From Enterococcus diestrammenae (GTDB lineage Bacteria > Bacillota > Bacilli > Lactobacillales > Enterococcaceae): a stretch of 64,000 bases of DNA. Made by a program: the position numbers and the translations under genes. Where the stretch lies: the NCBI RefSeq assembly GCF_009933255.1, contig NZ_MAEI01000002.1:62001-126000 (forward strand), read 5' to 3'. This document shows, in pieces, positions 53,694-62,827 of the stretch; positions within the stretch are counted from its first letter, which is position 1, and every line of letters starts with the position of its first letter. The notes under the pieces are model-generated. The model saw only the letters and a program-made list of their open reading frames with translations. It was not told where the DNA came from and did no database searches.

Positions 53694-54797
53694 ATGAATC
53701 AACAGAAGATAGCGGAACTACGAGCGGCAGCGGCGAAAGAAGGGGCGGATCTCTCCTATATTACCGATCCTGGCCATATTGCTTATTTGAGTGGCTATGC
53801 CAGCGATCCTCACGAACGGATTTTGGCATTGTTTATCCCTTCTCAAGGGGATCCCTTTTTGTTCACACCAGCCTTAGAAGTCGAGGATGCACAAGCTAGC
53901 AGCTGGGCCTATGACGTGGTGGGGTATCTTGATAGCGAAAACCCTTGGGAAAAAATTAAGCAGGAAATCACTAGTCGTTACGGTGTGCCACAGAAATTAG
54001 CGCTGGAAAAAAATGCCTTGACTGTTGATCGCTTTGAATTGATGCGGGAAATGTTTCCAGCATGTGATCTTTCACTGGATTTGACAAGTATTGTGCAACG
54101 TTTGATGCTGATCAAAACCGAGGCAGAAATGGCCACGATGATCGAAGCCGGTGACTGGGCGGATGTGGCTTTTGAAATTGGTTTTGGGGCCATCAAAGAA
54201 GGAGCCAAAGAAGCTGAAATTGTTGCTGAAATTGAGTACCAATTAAAGCGTCGCGGTGTGTCACAAATGAGTTTTGATACCTTAGTTCTCGCCGGAGCAA
54301 ATGCTGCAAGTCCTCATGGTGCACCTGGTGAGAATCAAGTACGACCAAATGAGTTAGTCTTATTCGACTTAGGAGTCGTCTGGAAAGGTTATTGTAGTGA
54401 TGCCACGCGGACAGTCGCCTACAAAGAACCAACCGCCTTTCAACGGGAAATCTATGACTTGACCTTGAAAGCCCAATTGGCTGCCCAAGAAGCTGTTCGG
54501 CCAGGCATTACAGCTGCTCAATTGGATAAAATCGCACGAGATGTTATCAGCGATGCTGGCTATGGGGAATACTTTAACCATCGTCTAGGTCACGGGATTG
54601 GGACCACTGTTCACGAATTTCCGTCCTTGGTGGAAGGTAACGACCTCGTGATTGAAAAAGGTATGTGCTTCTCGATTGAACCAGGTATCTACATTCCTGG
54701 TAAAGTGGGCGTCCGCATTGAAGATTGTCTATATGTTACCGAATCTGGTTGCGTACCATTTACGAAGACTGATAAAACCTTACAAGTAATTGAATAA
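53694..54797 (+). CDS. pepQ: Xaa-Pro dipeptidase PepQ
   Basis: Cytoplasmic metallopeptidase (M24B) that splits X-Pro dipeptides (367 aa). N-terminal creatinase-like domain (~1-125), then the pita-bread catalytic domain with metal ligands in LFDLGVVWKGYCSDATRTVA (~225), HRLGHGIGTTVHEFPSL (~296), SIEPGIY (~330) and RIEDCLYVTESG (~344). ATG at 53694 follows AAAGAGG. Divergent from ccpA, as in many lactic acid bacteria. A group II intron sits right after its terminator. Confidence 0.95.
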   Translation: MNQQKIAELRAAAAKEGADLSYITDPGHIAYLSGYASDPHERILALFIPSQGDPFLFTPALEVEDAQASSWAYDVVGYLDSENPWEKIKQEITSRYGVPQKLALEKNALTVDRFELMREMFPACDLSLDLTSIVQRLMLIKTEAEMATMIEAGDWADVAFEIGFGAIKEGAKEAEIVAEIEYQLKRRGVSQMSFDTLVLAGANAASPHGAPGENQVRPNELVLFDLGVVWKGYCSDATRTVAYKEPTAFQREIYDLTLKAQLAAQEAVRPGITAAQLDKIARDVISDAGYGEYFNHRLGHGIGTTVHEFPSLVEGNDLVIEKGMCFSIEPGIYIPGKVGVRIEDCLYVTESGCVPFTKTDKTLQVIE

Positions 54798-54811
54798 ATC
54801 CCTGTACAGTG

Positions 54812-54845
54812 AATAAGAAAGGCAGCACGAACGCTTTCAGCTAAA
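54812..54845 (-). repeat. dispersed intergenic repeat, family 1, copy C (inverted)
   Basis: On the minus strand: TTTAGCTGAAAGCGTTCGTG then CTGCCTTTCTTATT, matching copy B at 8083-8118 at most positions. Confidence 0.6.
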
Positions 54846-54866
54846 TAGTGTTCAGCTTCATTTCAT

Positions 54867-54905
54867 AAAAGGAGACCCTCGTTTTATCGACGAGGGTCTC
54901 CTTTT
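54867..54905 (+). terminator. terminator of pepQ, target site of the group II intron
   Basis: AAAAGGAGACCCTCG pairs perfectly with CGAGGGTCTCCTTTT around a 9-base loop. The intron begins two bases after the final T. Confidence 0.92.
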
Positions 54906-54906
54906 A

Positions 54907-55572
54907 GTGCGCCCTGCATGGGTAGCAACTTGGTGGTGAAAGTCCACTACACGCCCGACAGTGGGAAGTGTTAGCTGATGGCAAGGGTGTCCATCGTGAG
55001 GTGGAATCTGAAGGAAGCCTAAAGCAAAACTCTGCACTTACGAACAGAAACTTGATAGAAGGCGGGATACACGGGTAAGGCTGCTAAAGAAGCTAAAGCC
55101 CAATAACTGTACAAGAAGTGTATCGTGTAAATCAAGAGGTGACATGGAGTGAAAGTTGTTACGCCTTACCGGGGGAGGTCTTATGAGGGTGATGTGGGAA
55201 TTGAAAGAAAATGAACCATCACAATCCCAGTGGTGACATTGGGATGAATCGTAAGAAGTCAGCAGAGGTCGTAGTAGTGAGGACGACTTGCGAAAGCAAG
55301 TAAGAGCGAAGGACCGAACGGTAAATGAATTTCCGAATTGAAATAGTAGTCGCGAAAAACGAAGTGCAGAAAATATGAGAAACGCTTTGGATAATGATGT
55401 TAGTAGAGATGAGAAATCGAAAGCGTATTTCCAGAGAGCATAGTTCTAGCGGGGAGATGAAGCGGAAATTACCAGCCAAGAGGACTGTTTTACCGAAGCG
55501 CCGTGTACGGATCCGTACGCACGGTGCTGTGAGAGGTCGACGGGGGAAATAATCCCTCGTCTCCTACTCGAT
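54907..55572 (+). mobile_element. group II intron lacking a reverse transcriptase ORF
   Basis: A 666-base ribozyme. The 5' end GTGCGCCC is a group II boundary. The interior carries domain I-type sequence (GTGAGGTGGAATCTGAAGGA and related). Domain V lies at 55497-55528: AGCGCCGTG pairs with CACGGTGCT around a GTACGGATCCGTAC tip. Domain VI follows (stem GACGGGGG/CCCTCGTC), ending CCTACTCGAT at 55572. No ORF longer than about 30 codons occupies domain IV, so the maturase is missing and mobility would need one in trans. Insertion directly after a terminator resembles the habit of class C introns. Confidence 0.88.
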
Positions 55573-55638
55573 TGTGAGAAATGGTAACTTTGCAAAGCTG
55601 AAAAAGACAGGTTTAGGAAGCGAAGAAGAGCATCCCTT
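55573..55638 (+). other. 3' flank of the intron
   Basis: Short stretch between the intron 3' end and the PBP terminator; presumably the original sequence after the pepQ terminator. No gene seen. Confidence 0.4.
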
Positions 55639-55644
55639 TTATCA

Positions 55645-55690
55645 AGCCTAGGAAAAAGCGTGCATCCCCCAAGCTGAAGGGGATGTATGC
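55645..55690 (-). terminator. terminator of the class A PBP gene
   Basis: AAGC-TGCATCCCC arms around CAAGCTGAA (one mismatch), flanked by T-runs on the minus strand. Confidence 0.88.
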
Positions 55691-58315
55691 TTATTTTTCC
55701 TCTGCTTTGTCTTGTTTTTCGTCAGCTTTGTTCTCATTGTCTTTCTCAGCGGCAGGGTCATCTTTATCAGTTTCAGCCGCTGCTGTTTTTTCATCGTCAT
55801 CCGCAGCATCTGAGGAAGGCGTCTCTTCCTCAGTATTACTTGAATCGGAGGAAGCCCCGGAATTTCCTTCGCTGGAGTCACTGGTGTTACTGGAATCGCT
55901 AGCGTCACTAGAACCACTTGAGCTGGTGTTTCCAGTTTTGGATTTTTCGGTTTCCTTTTTCTTTTCTTCTTCTTTGCCGAAGATGGTTTCCCAATAGGTT
56001 TGGTAATTTTCCTCTGTGCCTCCAATCCCAAAGTTGAAGCTAGCTTCAGCGGGTTTTCCTTTAGCATAAAGGGATTGCGTGGTTGCTACTGGAATTGTTT
56101 GTTGCTTTTTATTGACTGTGACTTTACCAGCTTCGGTACCGGTAACCGTCGCTACATCATAGCCTTTAACGCTACTATCTAATTGGAAGCGTTCCTCGAC
56201 CCCAAATACATCAGGATTGGCCATATAAATGCGGTTGGCCAGATAAGCCATGTATTGACCCGTGCGTTTGCTGGCGTCGCTATCATTTTTTAAGGTATTG
56301 TCGGCAACCCCGGACCAACTACTTAAGGTGATGGCTGGGGTGGAGACGATCAGCCAAGAATCTCGGTATTCATCAGAAGAGCCGGTTTTCCCTACCCAGT
56401 CTCCTTGTCCAAGATACCAATTGAGACCAGAGACGGTATACTTGAAGTTACTGGTAATGCCAGCGTCGAGAATCCCCCGCATCAGATCGTTCATGATCGA
56501 GGCGGTTGCCTTGGAGAAGACTTGAACGGGTTTGTTTTTGTGTTGGTATACCACATTGCCTTCGCTATCAGTGATGGATTCGATGATATAGCCTTCTTCA
56601 TAAACCCCGCCATTAGCTAGTGTTTGGAAGCCATTTGTCTGTTCCATCGTCGACACATCATTTGGACCTAAAGCTGCCCCTTCATAGGCCCATTGGTTGG
56701 TGGCGTGGTAGTTCATTTTTTTCAAGTATTCGTCGTAAGCGAAGGTCTCACCTTTTTCGCTTTTCAGTTTATCAAAGACATTGACTGCGGCGATATTGGA
56801 GGAGACATTTAGGGCTTCACGAGTCGTCAAGAAAGTATTCGTCCCACTGTTGGTAGAGTTGACGATTGGTTTGCCTTTGGAGTTATTTGGATCATCTTCA
56901 TCCAAATCGTCGCTTCCGACCCATTCCCGTTCAAAGTCTGAGATGCGGGTCTCGGTGCCCAAGATTCCTTGGTCAATGGCGGGACCATAAACCAAAATCG
57001 GTTTGATGGAGGAACCGGCTGGACGAGCGCCGTCAAACGCATGGTTGTATTGGTTGTCGTTAAAGTCCCGCCCCCCTACAAAGCCTAGGACGCGTCCGGT
57101 TTTGTTATCCATCATGATATTGCCCACTTGGACGGTACCGGTATCGGTGCCATCCAGCATATAGCCGTATTCGGCAACAGCATCTTGCATCGCTTTGTAG
57201 ATGTCTTTATCGATGGTGGATTTTACCGTGTAGCCCCCGGAGACTAGTTCATTTGCAGCTTTTTCCAAGTAATTATTTTTGACTTTTTCTTTCTTGTATT
57301 CTTTATCCGAAACTTTATCGGCTTGTCGCATGTTTTCCGCGATTATTTCTTGTGCTTCCCCTAAAACGGTGTAGTAGAGGAAGTCATGATTGCTATTGTC
57401 TTGGGTTTCCCGTTGTAAGAAATCTTTGGTTAGATCATATTTTACCGCAGCATCGTATTCTTTTTTGGTGATGTCATGGTTACGATACATACTAAAGAGG
57501 ACATAATCTTTTCGTTTCAAACCAGCGGATAAGTTTTCCTTAAGTTGACCGCTATTGTCATATGGACTATAGACGATTGGACTTTGGGGCAGACCTGCAA
57601 TAAAGGCTGCCTGAGCAAGATTGACTTCACTGGCATCTTTGCCAAAAATCCCTTTGGCGGCTTTTTGGACACCGGCGATATTTTGCCCTTTGTTGTTGCG
57701 GCCAAATGGTGAAACGTTGAGGTACATGGTGACAATTTCATCTTTTGAAAAATATTTTTCAACTTCCATTGCCAGCAAAATCTCATTGGCTTTGCGCTTA
57801 AAGGTGGTTTCATTGGTGAGGACTTGTTGTTTCACCAATTGTTGGGTCAGGGTCGAGCCCCCGCCTCCGCCACCAAAGCCAGTTGCCTCAGATAGGAGGG
57901 CCCGGACGACGGATTTTGGCACCACTCCATTGTGCTCATTGAAATACTCGTCTTCGGTTGCGATGATCGCCTTCTTTAGCAAGTCGGAAATCTGGTCGGA
58001 TTTTACCGCTGTTCGACTTAAGTCAGAGCGGATAGTGGAGATATTGCTATTGTCCGCATAGACCAGCTTGGAGGTTTCCGAAAACTCTCCCAGCGTTTTT
58101 TGCATTTCTTTTTTGGTAGGGGTTTGGGTATCTTCTACTAAATAGGCAAAATAACCCGCACCAATCCCGGCGACTAAAGCACCACCGATGATTAAAAAGG
58201 AGATCCCTACTAATAATAGCGCATTAATTGTACGCAAGCCGACATTAAAATAAAACCAGCCTTTATGTTTGACATCCGGCTCGTTTGTAGGTTGGCGTTT
58301 TTTCTTTTGGGGCAC
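55691..58315 (-). CDS. pbpF: bifunctional class A penicillin-binding protein (PBP1B/PbpF-like)
   Basis: Polymerises and cross-links peptidoglycan (874 aa). Cytoplasmic basic N-terminus (QKKKRQPTNEPDVKHKG), one membrane anchor (~30-65), glycosyltransferase GT51 domain (ATEDEYFNEHNGVVPKSVVR at ~120; GGGGGGSTLTQQLVKQ), and transpeptidase domain with SxxK (GSSIKPI, ~445), SxN (SSNIAAV, ~513) and KTG (VGKTGSS, ~635). The last ~100 residues are Ser/Asp/Glu-rich and disordered. Start GTG at 58315 has GAGGTG 6 bases upstream; the TTG at 58345 has none. Close to ccpA, as in E. faecalis. Confidence 0.92.
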   Translation of the reverse strand: MPQKKKRQPTNEPDVKHKGWFYFNVGLRTINALLLVGISFLIIGGALVAGIGAGYFAYLVEDTQTPTKKEMQKTLGEFSETSKLVYADNSNISTIRSDLSRTAVKSDQISDLLKKAIIATEDEYFNEHNGVVPKSVVRALLSEATGFGGGGGGSTLTQQLVKQQVLTNETTFKRKANEILLAMEVEKYFSKDEIVTMYLNVSPFGRNNKGQNIAGVQKAAKGIFGKDASEVNLAQAAFIAGLPQSPIVYSPYDNSGQLKENLSAGLKRKDYVLFSMYRNHDITKKEYDAAVKYDLTKDFLQRETQDNSNHDFLYYTVLGEAQEIIAENMRQADKVSDKEYKKEKVKNNYLEKAANELVSGGYTVKSTIDKDIYKAMQDAVAEYGYMLDGTDTGTVQVGNIMMDNKTGRVLGFVGGRDFNDNQYNHAFDGARPAGSSIKPILVYGPAIDQGILGTETRISDFEREWVGSDDLDEDDPNNSKGKPIVNSTNSGTNTFLTTREALNVSSNIAAVNVFDKLKSEKGETFAYDEYLKKMNYHATNQWAYEGAALGPNDVSTMEQTNGFQTLANGGVYEEGYIIESITDSEGNVVYQHKNKPVQVFSKATASIMNDLMRGILDAGITSNFKYTVSGLNWYLGQGDWVGKTGSSDEYRDSWLIVSTPAITLSSWSGVADNTLKNDSDASKRTGQYMAYLANRIYMANPDVFGVEERFQLDSSVKGYDVATVTGTEAGKVTVNKKQQTIPVATTQSLYAKGKPAEASFNFGIGGTEENYQTYWETIFGKEEEKKKETEKSKTGNTSSSGSSDASDSSNTSDSSEGNSGASSDSSNTEEETPSSDAADDDEKTAAAETDKDDPAAEKDNENKADEKQDKAEEK

Positions 58316-58719
58316 GTTTTTCACCTCGTCAAAATATTGCCACAAGCAGTTACTAAAGCTCCACCCTTATGAGTAGGAACGTTGTTGGAGACTGAAGAGC
58401 GGCTTGTGATCTGGTTGGCTGAAAGGGCTGGCGTGTTTTACTACTAGGACTACGTTAGCAAAACAGACCTTATCTTTCAAACAAGTACCGTTGTATTATA
58501 GCAAAAATCACCGTAAATGGATAGCGCCCACCAAAGTAGCAAGCTAATACTAATAAAATCGCAAACATTCTTATAATTATCCCTTTTATTTAACCACCAA
58601 TTCAGTTAAGATGGACAGTGAACGACATTGCTTTTGTTCTTCTGTTTCAGACGCAGAAGAATCGGCAAAATTAAGAAGATTTGAAAAGCAAATCTCAAAA
58701 TAATTAAGGAGGCTACACC
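58316..58719. other. divergent region between the PBP gene and tyrS
   Basis: About 400 bases. Towards the PBP: an extended -10 TGCTATAAT on the minus strand (58495-58503). Towards tyrS: two perfect stem-loops, TTCTTCTG/CAGAAGAA (58637-58661) and AGATTTG/CAAATCT (58677-58695), ahead of AAGGAGG. The T-box antiterminator hallmark usual for tRNA-ligase leaders was not found. Confidence 0.55.
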
Positions 58720-59982
58720 ATGGGTTCTGCATTTTTTGAAGAACTAAAAAGTCGCGGTCTGGTGCACCAAGTGACAGATGAAGCGGCGTTGGAAAAACAA
58801 CTAAACGAAGAGTCTGTGAAGTTATATATCGGGTTTGACCCTACTGCAGACAGCTTGCATATCGGCCACTTATTGCCGATTCTGATGCTGCGACGCTTCC
58901 AACAAAACGGTCATGTGCCTATCGCTTTAGTCGGTGGTGGAACGGGTATGATTGGCGATCCTTCATTTAAAGATCAAGAACGTCAGTTGAACACCTTGAA
59001 TACAGTCAAAGATTGGGCACAAAGTATCAAAGACCAGCTGTCTCGTTTTATTGACTTTGACGATGAGACAAATCCGGCTATTTTAGCCAATAATTACGAT
59101 TGGCTAGGGGAAATGAAACTGATTGATTTCCTCCGTGACGTAGGGAAAAACTTTACGATTAACTACATGATGTCAAAAGAAAGTGTCAAACGTCGGATTG
59201 AAAGTGGGATTTCTTATACTGAGTTTGCCTACCAATTATTGCAAGCCTACGATTTCCTTAACCTTTACGATTCTGAAGGCTGTTTGTTGCAGCTGGGTGG
59301 TTCTGACCAATGGGGAAATATCACTTCAGGGATTGAGTTATTGCGTCGGGAACGGGAAGTCCAAGGGTTTGGTTTGACGATGCCCCTGATTACTAAAGCA
59401 GATGGGACGAAATTTGGGAAAACAGAAGGCAATGCCGTCTGGTTGGATCCTGAAAAAACCACTCCTTACGAATTTTACCAATTTTGGATTAATACCGATG
59501 ACCGGGATGCTGTGAAGTTCTTGAAATACTTTACTTTCCTAAGCTTAGATGAGATTGCGGCTATCGAAAAAGATTTTGTGGCATCTCCAGAATCCCGCGT
59601 CGCCCAAAAAGCGTTAGCCAAAGAAGTGACGACTTTGGTTCATGGAGAAGCAGCTTACCAACAAGCCGTTCATATTTCGGAAGCTCTCTTTTCTGGTGAG
59701 ATTAAAGGCTTGTCGGCGGCGGAAATTCAGCAAGGGTTTAAAGGTGTACCAAGTTACCAAGTTCAAAGTGACGATGATTTGCAATTGGTGGAATTGTTGG
59801 TGACTGCTGGCATCGAAGCTTCGAAACGGCAAGCGCGAGAAGATATTCAAAACGGAGCCATCTATGTCAACGGCGAGCGGCGCCAAGACTTGACGGCGGC
59901 TTTGACTGCGGAAGATAAATTAGACAATCGCTACACTGTGATTCGTCGTGGCAAGAAAAAATATTTCTTGTTGGAATTCTAA
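58720..59982 (+). CDS. tyrS: tyrosyl-tRNA synthetase
   Basis: Charges tRNA-Tyr (420 aa, usual bacterial length). Class I signatures: HIGH in [11 protein letters not shown] (~47) and KMSKS-equivalent KFGKTEG (~227). Tyrosine pocket residues lie in [14 protein letters not shown] (~35) and [14 protein letters not shown] (~165). A C-terminal S4 RNA-binding domain covers ~350-415 ([20 protein letters not shown]). ATG at 58720 follows AAGGAGG. The leader holds two stem-loops but no evident T-box. Confidence 0.97.
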   Translation: MGSAFFEELKSRGLVHQVTDEAALEKQLNEESVKLYIGFDPTADSLHIGHLLPILMLRRFQQNGHVPIALVGGGTGMIGDPSFKDQERQLNTLNTVKDWAQSIKDQLSRFIDFDDETNPAILANNYDWLGEMKLIDFLRDVGKNFTINYMMSKESVKRRIESGISYTEFAYQLLQAYDFLNLYDSEGCLLQLGGSDQWGNITSGIELLRREREVQGFGLTMPLITKADGTKFGKTEGNAVWLDPEKTTPYEFYQFWINTDDRDAVKFLKYFTFLSLDEIAAIEKDFVASPESRVAQKALAKEVTTLVHGEAAYQQAVHISEALFSGEIKGLSAAEIQQGFKGVPSYQVQSDDDLQLVELLVTAGIEASKRQAREDIQNGAIYVNGERRQDLTAALTAEDKLDNRYTVIRRGKKKYFLLEF

Positions 59983-59987
59983 AATCC

Positions 59988-60020
59988 AAGAGAGGTCATC
60001 TGAAGATGGCCTCTCTTATT
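59988..60020 (+). terminator. terminator of tyrS
   Basis: AAGAGAGGTCATC pairs with GATGGCCTCTCTT, followed by ATT-rich sequence. Confidence 0.85.
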
Positions 60021-60118
60021 ATATGAAGAAAGAAAGCGTTTGATGTTTAGCAAGAGTGGTACGGTCAAGCTGTTCAGCGGACCGCCAAATTTGCGTTTCA
60101 CTATTCAGGGAGGGGAAA

Positions 60119-61027
60119 ATGGGGCATATTATTACAAATGCAGTGTCATTGTTTGTTATGATCATCTTAGGCTATCTCACAAAAAGAGCGGGGTTATTAA
60201 GCAAAGGAGACGGCACGATTTTATCTCGGATAATCATCAATGTTACGATTCCCGCCGTTATTGTGGTGAATCTTGCGACATTACAATTATCAGGCCGATT
60301 ATTATTGCTGATTCCTTTTGCTTTGCTTCTGACGTTGAGCCAAATCGGTGTAGGGAAACTATTTGCCGGTAAAGATACGCGGCAAGATCAGATTTTTCTA
60401 CTGTACACTGGCTCGGGGTTTAATATTGGTAACTTTACTTTGCCTTTTGTCCAGAGCTTCTATGGGGCAGGGGTGCCTATTTTGTCGATTTTTGATTTAG
60501 GGAATTCCATCATGCTGGCTGGCGGCACGACGGTGGTGATCGACCATCTCACTGGTGAAAAAGAGCCTCCTCATCTTAAAAGCATTTTAAAAAAGCTGTT
60601 TGCTAGTCCACCCTTTACCTTTTACTTGCTGATGCTTTTTGTTCGCTTGATGGATCTCCAGTTGCCACTGGCTTGGCTCACGATTTTAAAACCGGTGGCC
60701 AGTGCCAATACATTCTTGTCTATGTTTATGATTGGCTTGTATCTGCAATTGCGTTTGCCTCGTACTTCTTTGAAATTGGTGGTGAAAGGCCTCGCGCTAC
60801 GTTACGGTTTTGGTCTTGTGTTGGTGGCTCTTTTTGGGTTGGCCCCCTTGCCTCAGTCCATCAAGTTGATTTTGTGTTTGCTTGCGGTGACGCCGGTGCC
60901 ATTATTTAGCGTGATTCATTCCGTCAGTGCTGGTATCAAAGAAGAAATCACCGGCTTTTGCTCATCGATTAGCTTTTTAATCAGTCTACCGTTAATGACG
61001 GTGATTGTTGCTTTCTTAAGCAGGTAA
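60119..61027 (+). CDS. AEC (auxin efflux carrier)-family transporter
   Basis: Secondary transporter (302 aa) with about ten membrane segments in two five-helix halves. The family pattern LGYLTKRAGLLSKGDGTILS (~18-37) and GSGFNIGNFTLPFVQSFYG (~102-120) is clear. Bacterial AEC proteins include malate and other organic-acid carriers; the substrate here is unknown. ATG at 60119 follows GGAGGGGAAA; the ORF reads further upstream without support. Confidence 0.88.
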   Translation: MGHIITNAVSLFVMIILGYLTKRAGLLSKGDGTILSRIIINVTIPAVIVVNLATLQLSGRLLLLIPFALLLTLSQIGVGKLFAGKDTRQDQIFLLYTGSGFNIGNFTLPFVQSFYGAGVPILSIFDLGNSIMLAGGTTVVIDHLTGEKEPPHLKSILKKLFASPPFTFYLLMLFVRLMDLQLPLAWLTILKPVASANTFLSMFMIGLYLQLRLPRTSLKLVVKGLALRYGFGLVLVALFGLAPLPQSIKLILCLLAVTPVPLFSVIHSVSAGIKEEITGFCSSISFLISLPLMTVIVAFLSR

Positions 61028-61103
61028 AGATTAGTAGCAATTGTTGGTGGCTACCATTAAATACAACAAAGGTTTTTATTGAAAAATTAGGAGGATACAG
61101 GAT

Positions 61104-61994
61104 ATGTTATTACTAGGATCTCACGTTTCCATGAGTGGCAAAAAAATGCTTTTGGGAGCAGCAGAAGAAGCCGCAGGTTACGGCTCCACGACGTTTATGA
61201 TCTATACCGGGGCACCACAAAATACCCGGCGCAAACCGATTGAGGATTTAAATATTGAAGCCGGTCAGGCCTTTATGGCAGAACACCAGCTCTCAAATAT
61301 TGTCGTTCATGCTCCCTATATCATCAATTTAGGGAATACAATTAAACCGGAAAATTTCGGTTTCGCCGTGAACTTTTTAAGAGCAGAAATCCAACGGGCC
61401 CAAGCATTGGGGGCCACGCAGATCACGCTTCACCCTGGAGCTCATGTCGGCGCCGGAGTGGAGGCGGGGCTCAAGCAAATCATCAAAGGCCTGAATGAAG
61501 TTTTGGAACGCGATCAAATTCCGCAAATTGCCCTTGAAACCATGGCAGGGAAGGGAACGGAGCTCGGGCGGACCTTTGAAGAACTAGCCACTATTATCGA
61601 TGGTGTAACGTTCAATGAAAAACTCTCAGTGACTCTAGATACTTGCCATACCAATGATGCAGGCTATAATATTCGGGAAGATTTTGATGGTGTCTTAAAT
61701 GAGTTTGATAAAATTATCGGCTTGGATCGCTTAAAAGTCGTCCATGTCAATGATTCAAAAAATCCTCAAGGGTCTCACAAAGACCGACACGCCAATCTTG
61801 GCTTTGGAACTATCGGCTTTGATGCCTTGAATCAGGTAGTGCATCATCCCCAACTCGCTCAATTGCCTAAGATTTTAGAAACCCCATACGTTGGCGAAGA
61901 TAAGAAAAATAAGCGGGCGCCCTATGGTTTTGAAATCACCATGTTGAAAAATCAGGTTTTTGAGGCTGATTTATTGGATAAAATCATGGCGTAA
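61104..61994 (+). CDS. nfo: deoxyribonuclease IV (AP endonuclease, Nfo)
   Basis: Incises DNA 5' of abasic sites in base-excision repair (296 aa, TIM barrel, three zinc ions). Metal-ligand segments are all present: [10 protein letters not shown] (~69), HPGAHVG (~109), [13 protein letters not shown] (~146), [11 protein letters not shown] (~180), [20 protein letters not shown] (~213-232). ATG at 61104 follows AGGAGG. Convergent with ndk. Confidence 0.96.
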   Translation: MLLLGSHVSMSGKKMLLGAAEEAAGYGSTTFMIYTGAPQNTRRKPIEDLNIEAGQAFMAEHQLSNIVVHAPYIINLGNTIKPENFGFAVNFLRAEIQRAQALGATQITLHPGAHVGAGVEAGLKQIIKGLNEVLERDQIPQIALETMAGKGTELGRTFEELATIIDGVTFNEKLSVTLDTCHTNDAGYNIREDFDGVLNEFDKIIGLDRLKVVHVNDSKNPQGSHKDRHANLGFGTIGFDALNQVVHHPQLAQLPKILETPYVGEDKKNKRAPYGFEITMLKNQVFEADLLDKIMA

Positions 61995-62044
61995 AAGCAA
62001 AAATCCAGATTCAAGACCAGTAGCTTTTAAACTAGTCAAAAAAA

Positions 62045-62095
62045 GGTGCGTTCCCTACGATTGCTTTATCGGTAGTGAACGCGCCTATTTTTATG
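62045..62095. terminator. bidirectional terminator between nfo and ndk
   Basis: GGTGCGTTC...GAACGCGCC arms with an inner CTACGAT/ATCGGTAG pairing, flanked by A-run on one side and T-run on the other. Confidence 0.85.
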
Positions 62096-62115
62096 CACTC
62101 TTGATGCAACATTTT

Positions 62116-62541
62116 TTAAATCGCAATTTCCAATGGGGCTTCTGCTCCGAAAAAGCGCTGAATTTCATTGCGAGCGGCTTCCGGGCAATCGGAAGCATGG
62201 ACGACATTTTCATCCTTATTAATGGCAAAGTCGCCGCGAATGGTCCCTGGTGTAGCTTTCAAGCCATCAGTGAAGCCCACCATCCCCCGAACCAATGCCA
62301 CTGCGTTGTCTGCTTCTAAGACGAGATAAATCACCGGTCCCGAGGTCATATATTCCAGGATTTCTTCAAAAAAAGGTTTCTCTTGCAGATGAGCATAGTG
62401 AACTTTGGCTAAATCACGACTCATCCGATCCACTCGCATCGCTGTAATGGTTAATTGGCGATCTTCAAAGCGTTGGATGATCCGTCCAACTAGTTTGCGC
62501 CGGACCCCATCCGGCTTGATAATGACTAATGTTTGTTCCAT
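62116..62541 (-). CDS. ndk: nucleoside diphosphate kinase
   Basis: Interconverts nucleoside di- and triphosphates (141 aa). The phosphohistidine motif NVVHASDCPEAARNEIQRFF lies at ~112-131, and the N-terminal QTLVIIKPDGVRRKLVGRII at ~3-22 is standard. ATG at 62541 is preceded by AGGAG on the minus strand. Monocistronic, convergent with nfo; the shared terminator lies at 62045-62095. Confidence 0.96.
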   Translation of the reverse strand: MEQTLVIIKPDGVRRKLVGRIIQRFEDRQLTITAMRVDRMSRDLAKVHYAHLQEKPFFEEILEYMTSGPVIYLVLEADNAVALVRGMVGFTDGLKATPGTIRGDFAINKDENVVHASDCPEAARNEIQRFFGAEAPLEIAI

Positions 62542-62621
62542 TTGCTAACACTCCTTTACTTACCCTATAGTTCATGATAGCATGTTTCCTACGAAATGAA
62601 AACGCCTACATGGATTAATAG

Positions 62622-62656
62622 CTAAAAATATTTTTGCGTTAATTAAATATTTTTAG
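62622..62656. repeat. perfect 12-base AT-rich inverted repeat
   Basis: CTAAAAATATTT at 62622-62633 and AAATATTTTTAG at 62645-62656, 11 bases apart, in the divergent region between ndk and the ABC transporter. A candidate regulator site. Confidence 0.65.
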
Positions 62657-62705
62657 TCCTAGATAATCGCAGGGTCAGACTTTAGTCGGATTTTTAGAAA
62701 ACAGT

Positions 62706-62734
62706 TTGACTTTAATAAAGCCACTGCTTATGAT
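62706..62734 (+). promoter_or_regulatory. promoter of the BcrAB-type transporter
   Basis: TTGACT at 62706-62711, 17-base spacer, TATGAT at 62729-62734. GACTTTAGTC-like sequence lies about 20 bases upstream. Confidence 0.75.
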
Positions 62735-62827
62735 TATTGAATAGTATTAGAATTGCACGGAAATCATCTGTTTTCTGGTGAAATAATCGAGGAATTGGAT
62801 AACATTGAAGCGAAAGAAGGAAAGTTT

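Noticed and set aside
55219-55479. Minus-strand frame inside the group II intron
   Set aside because: It is antisense to the ribozyme and shows no protein-like features; the intron orientation is plus.
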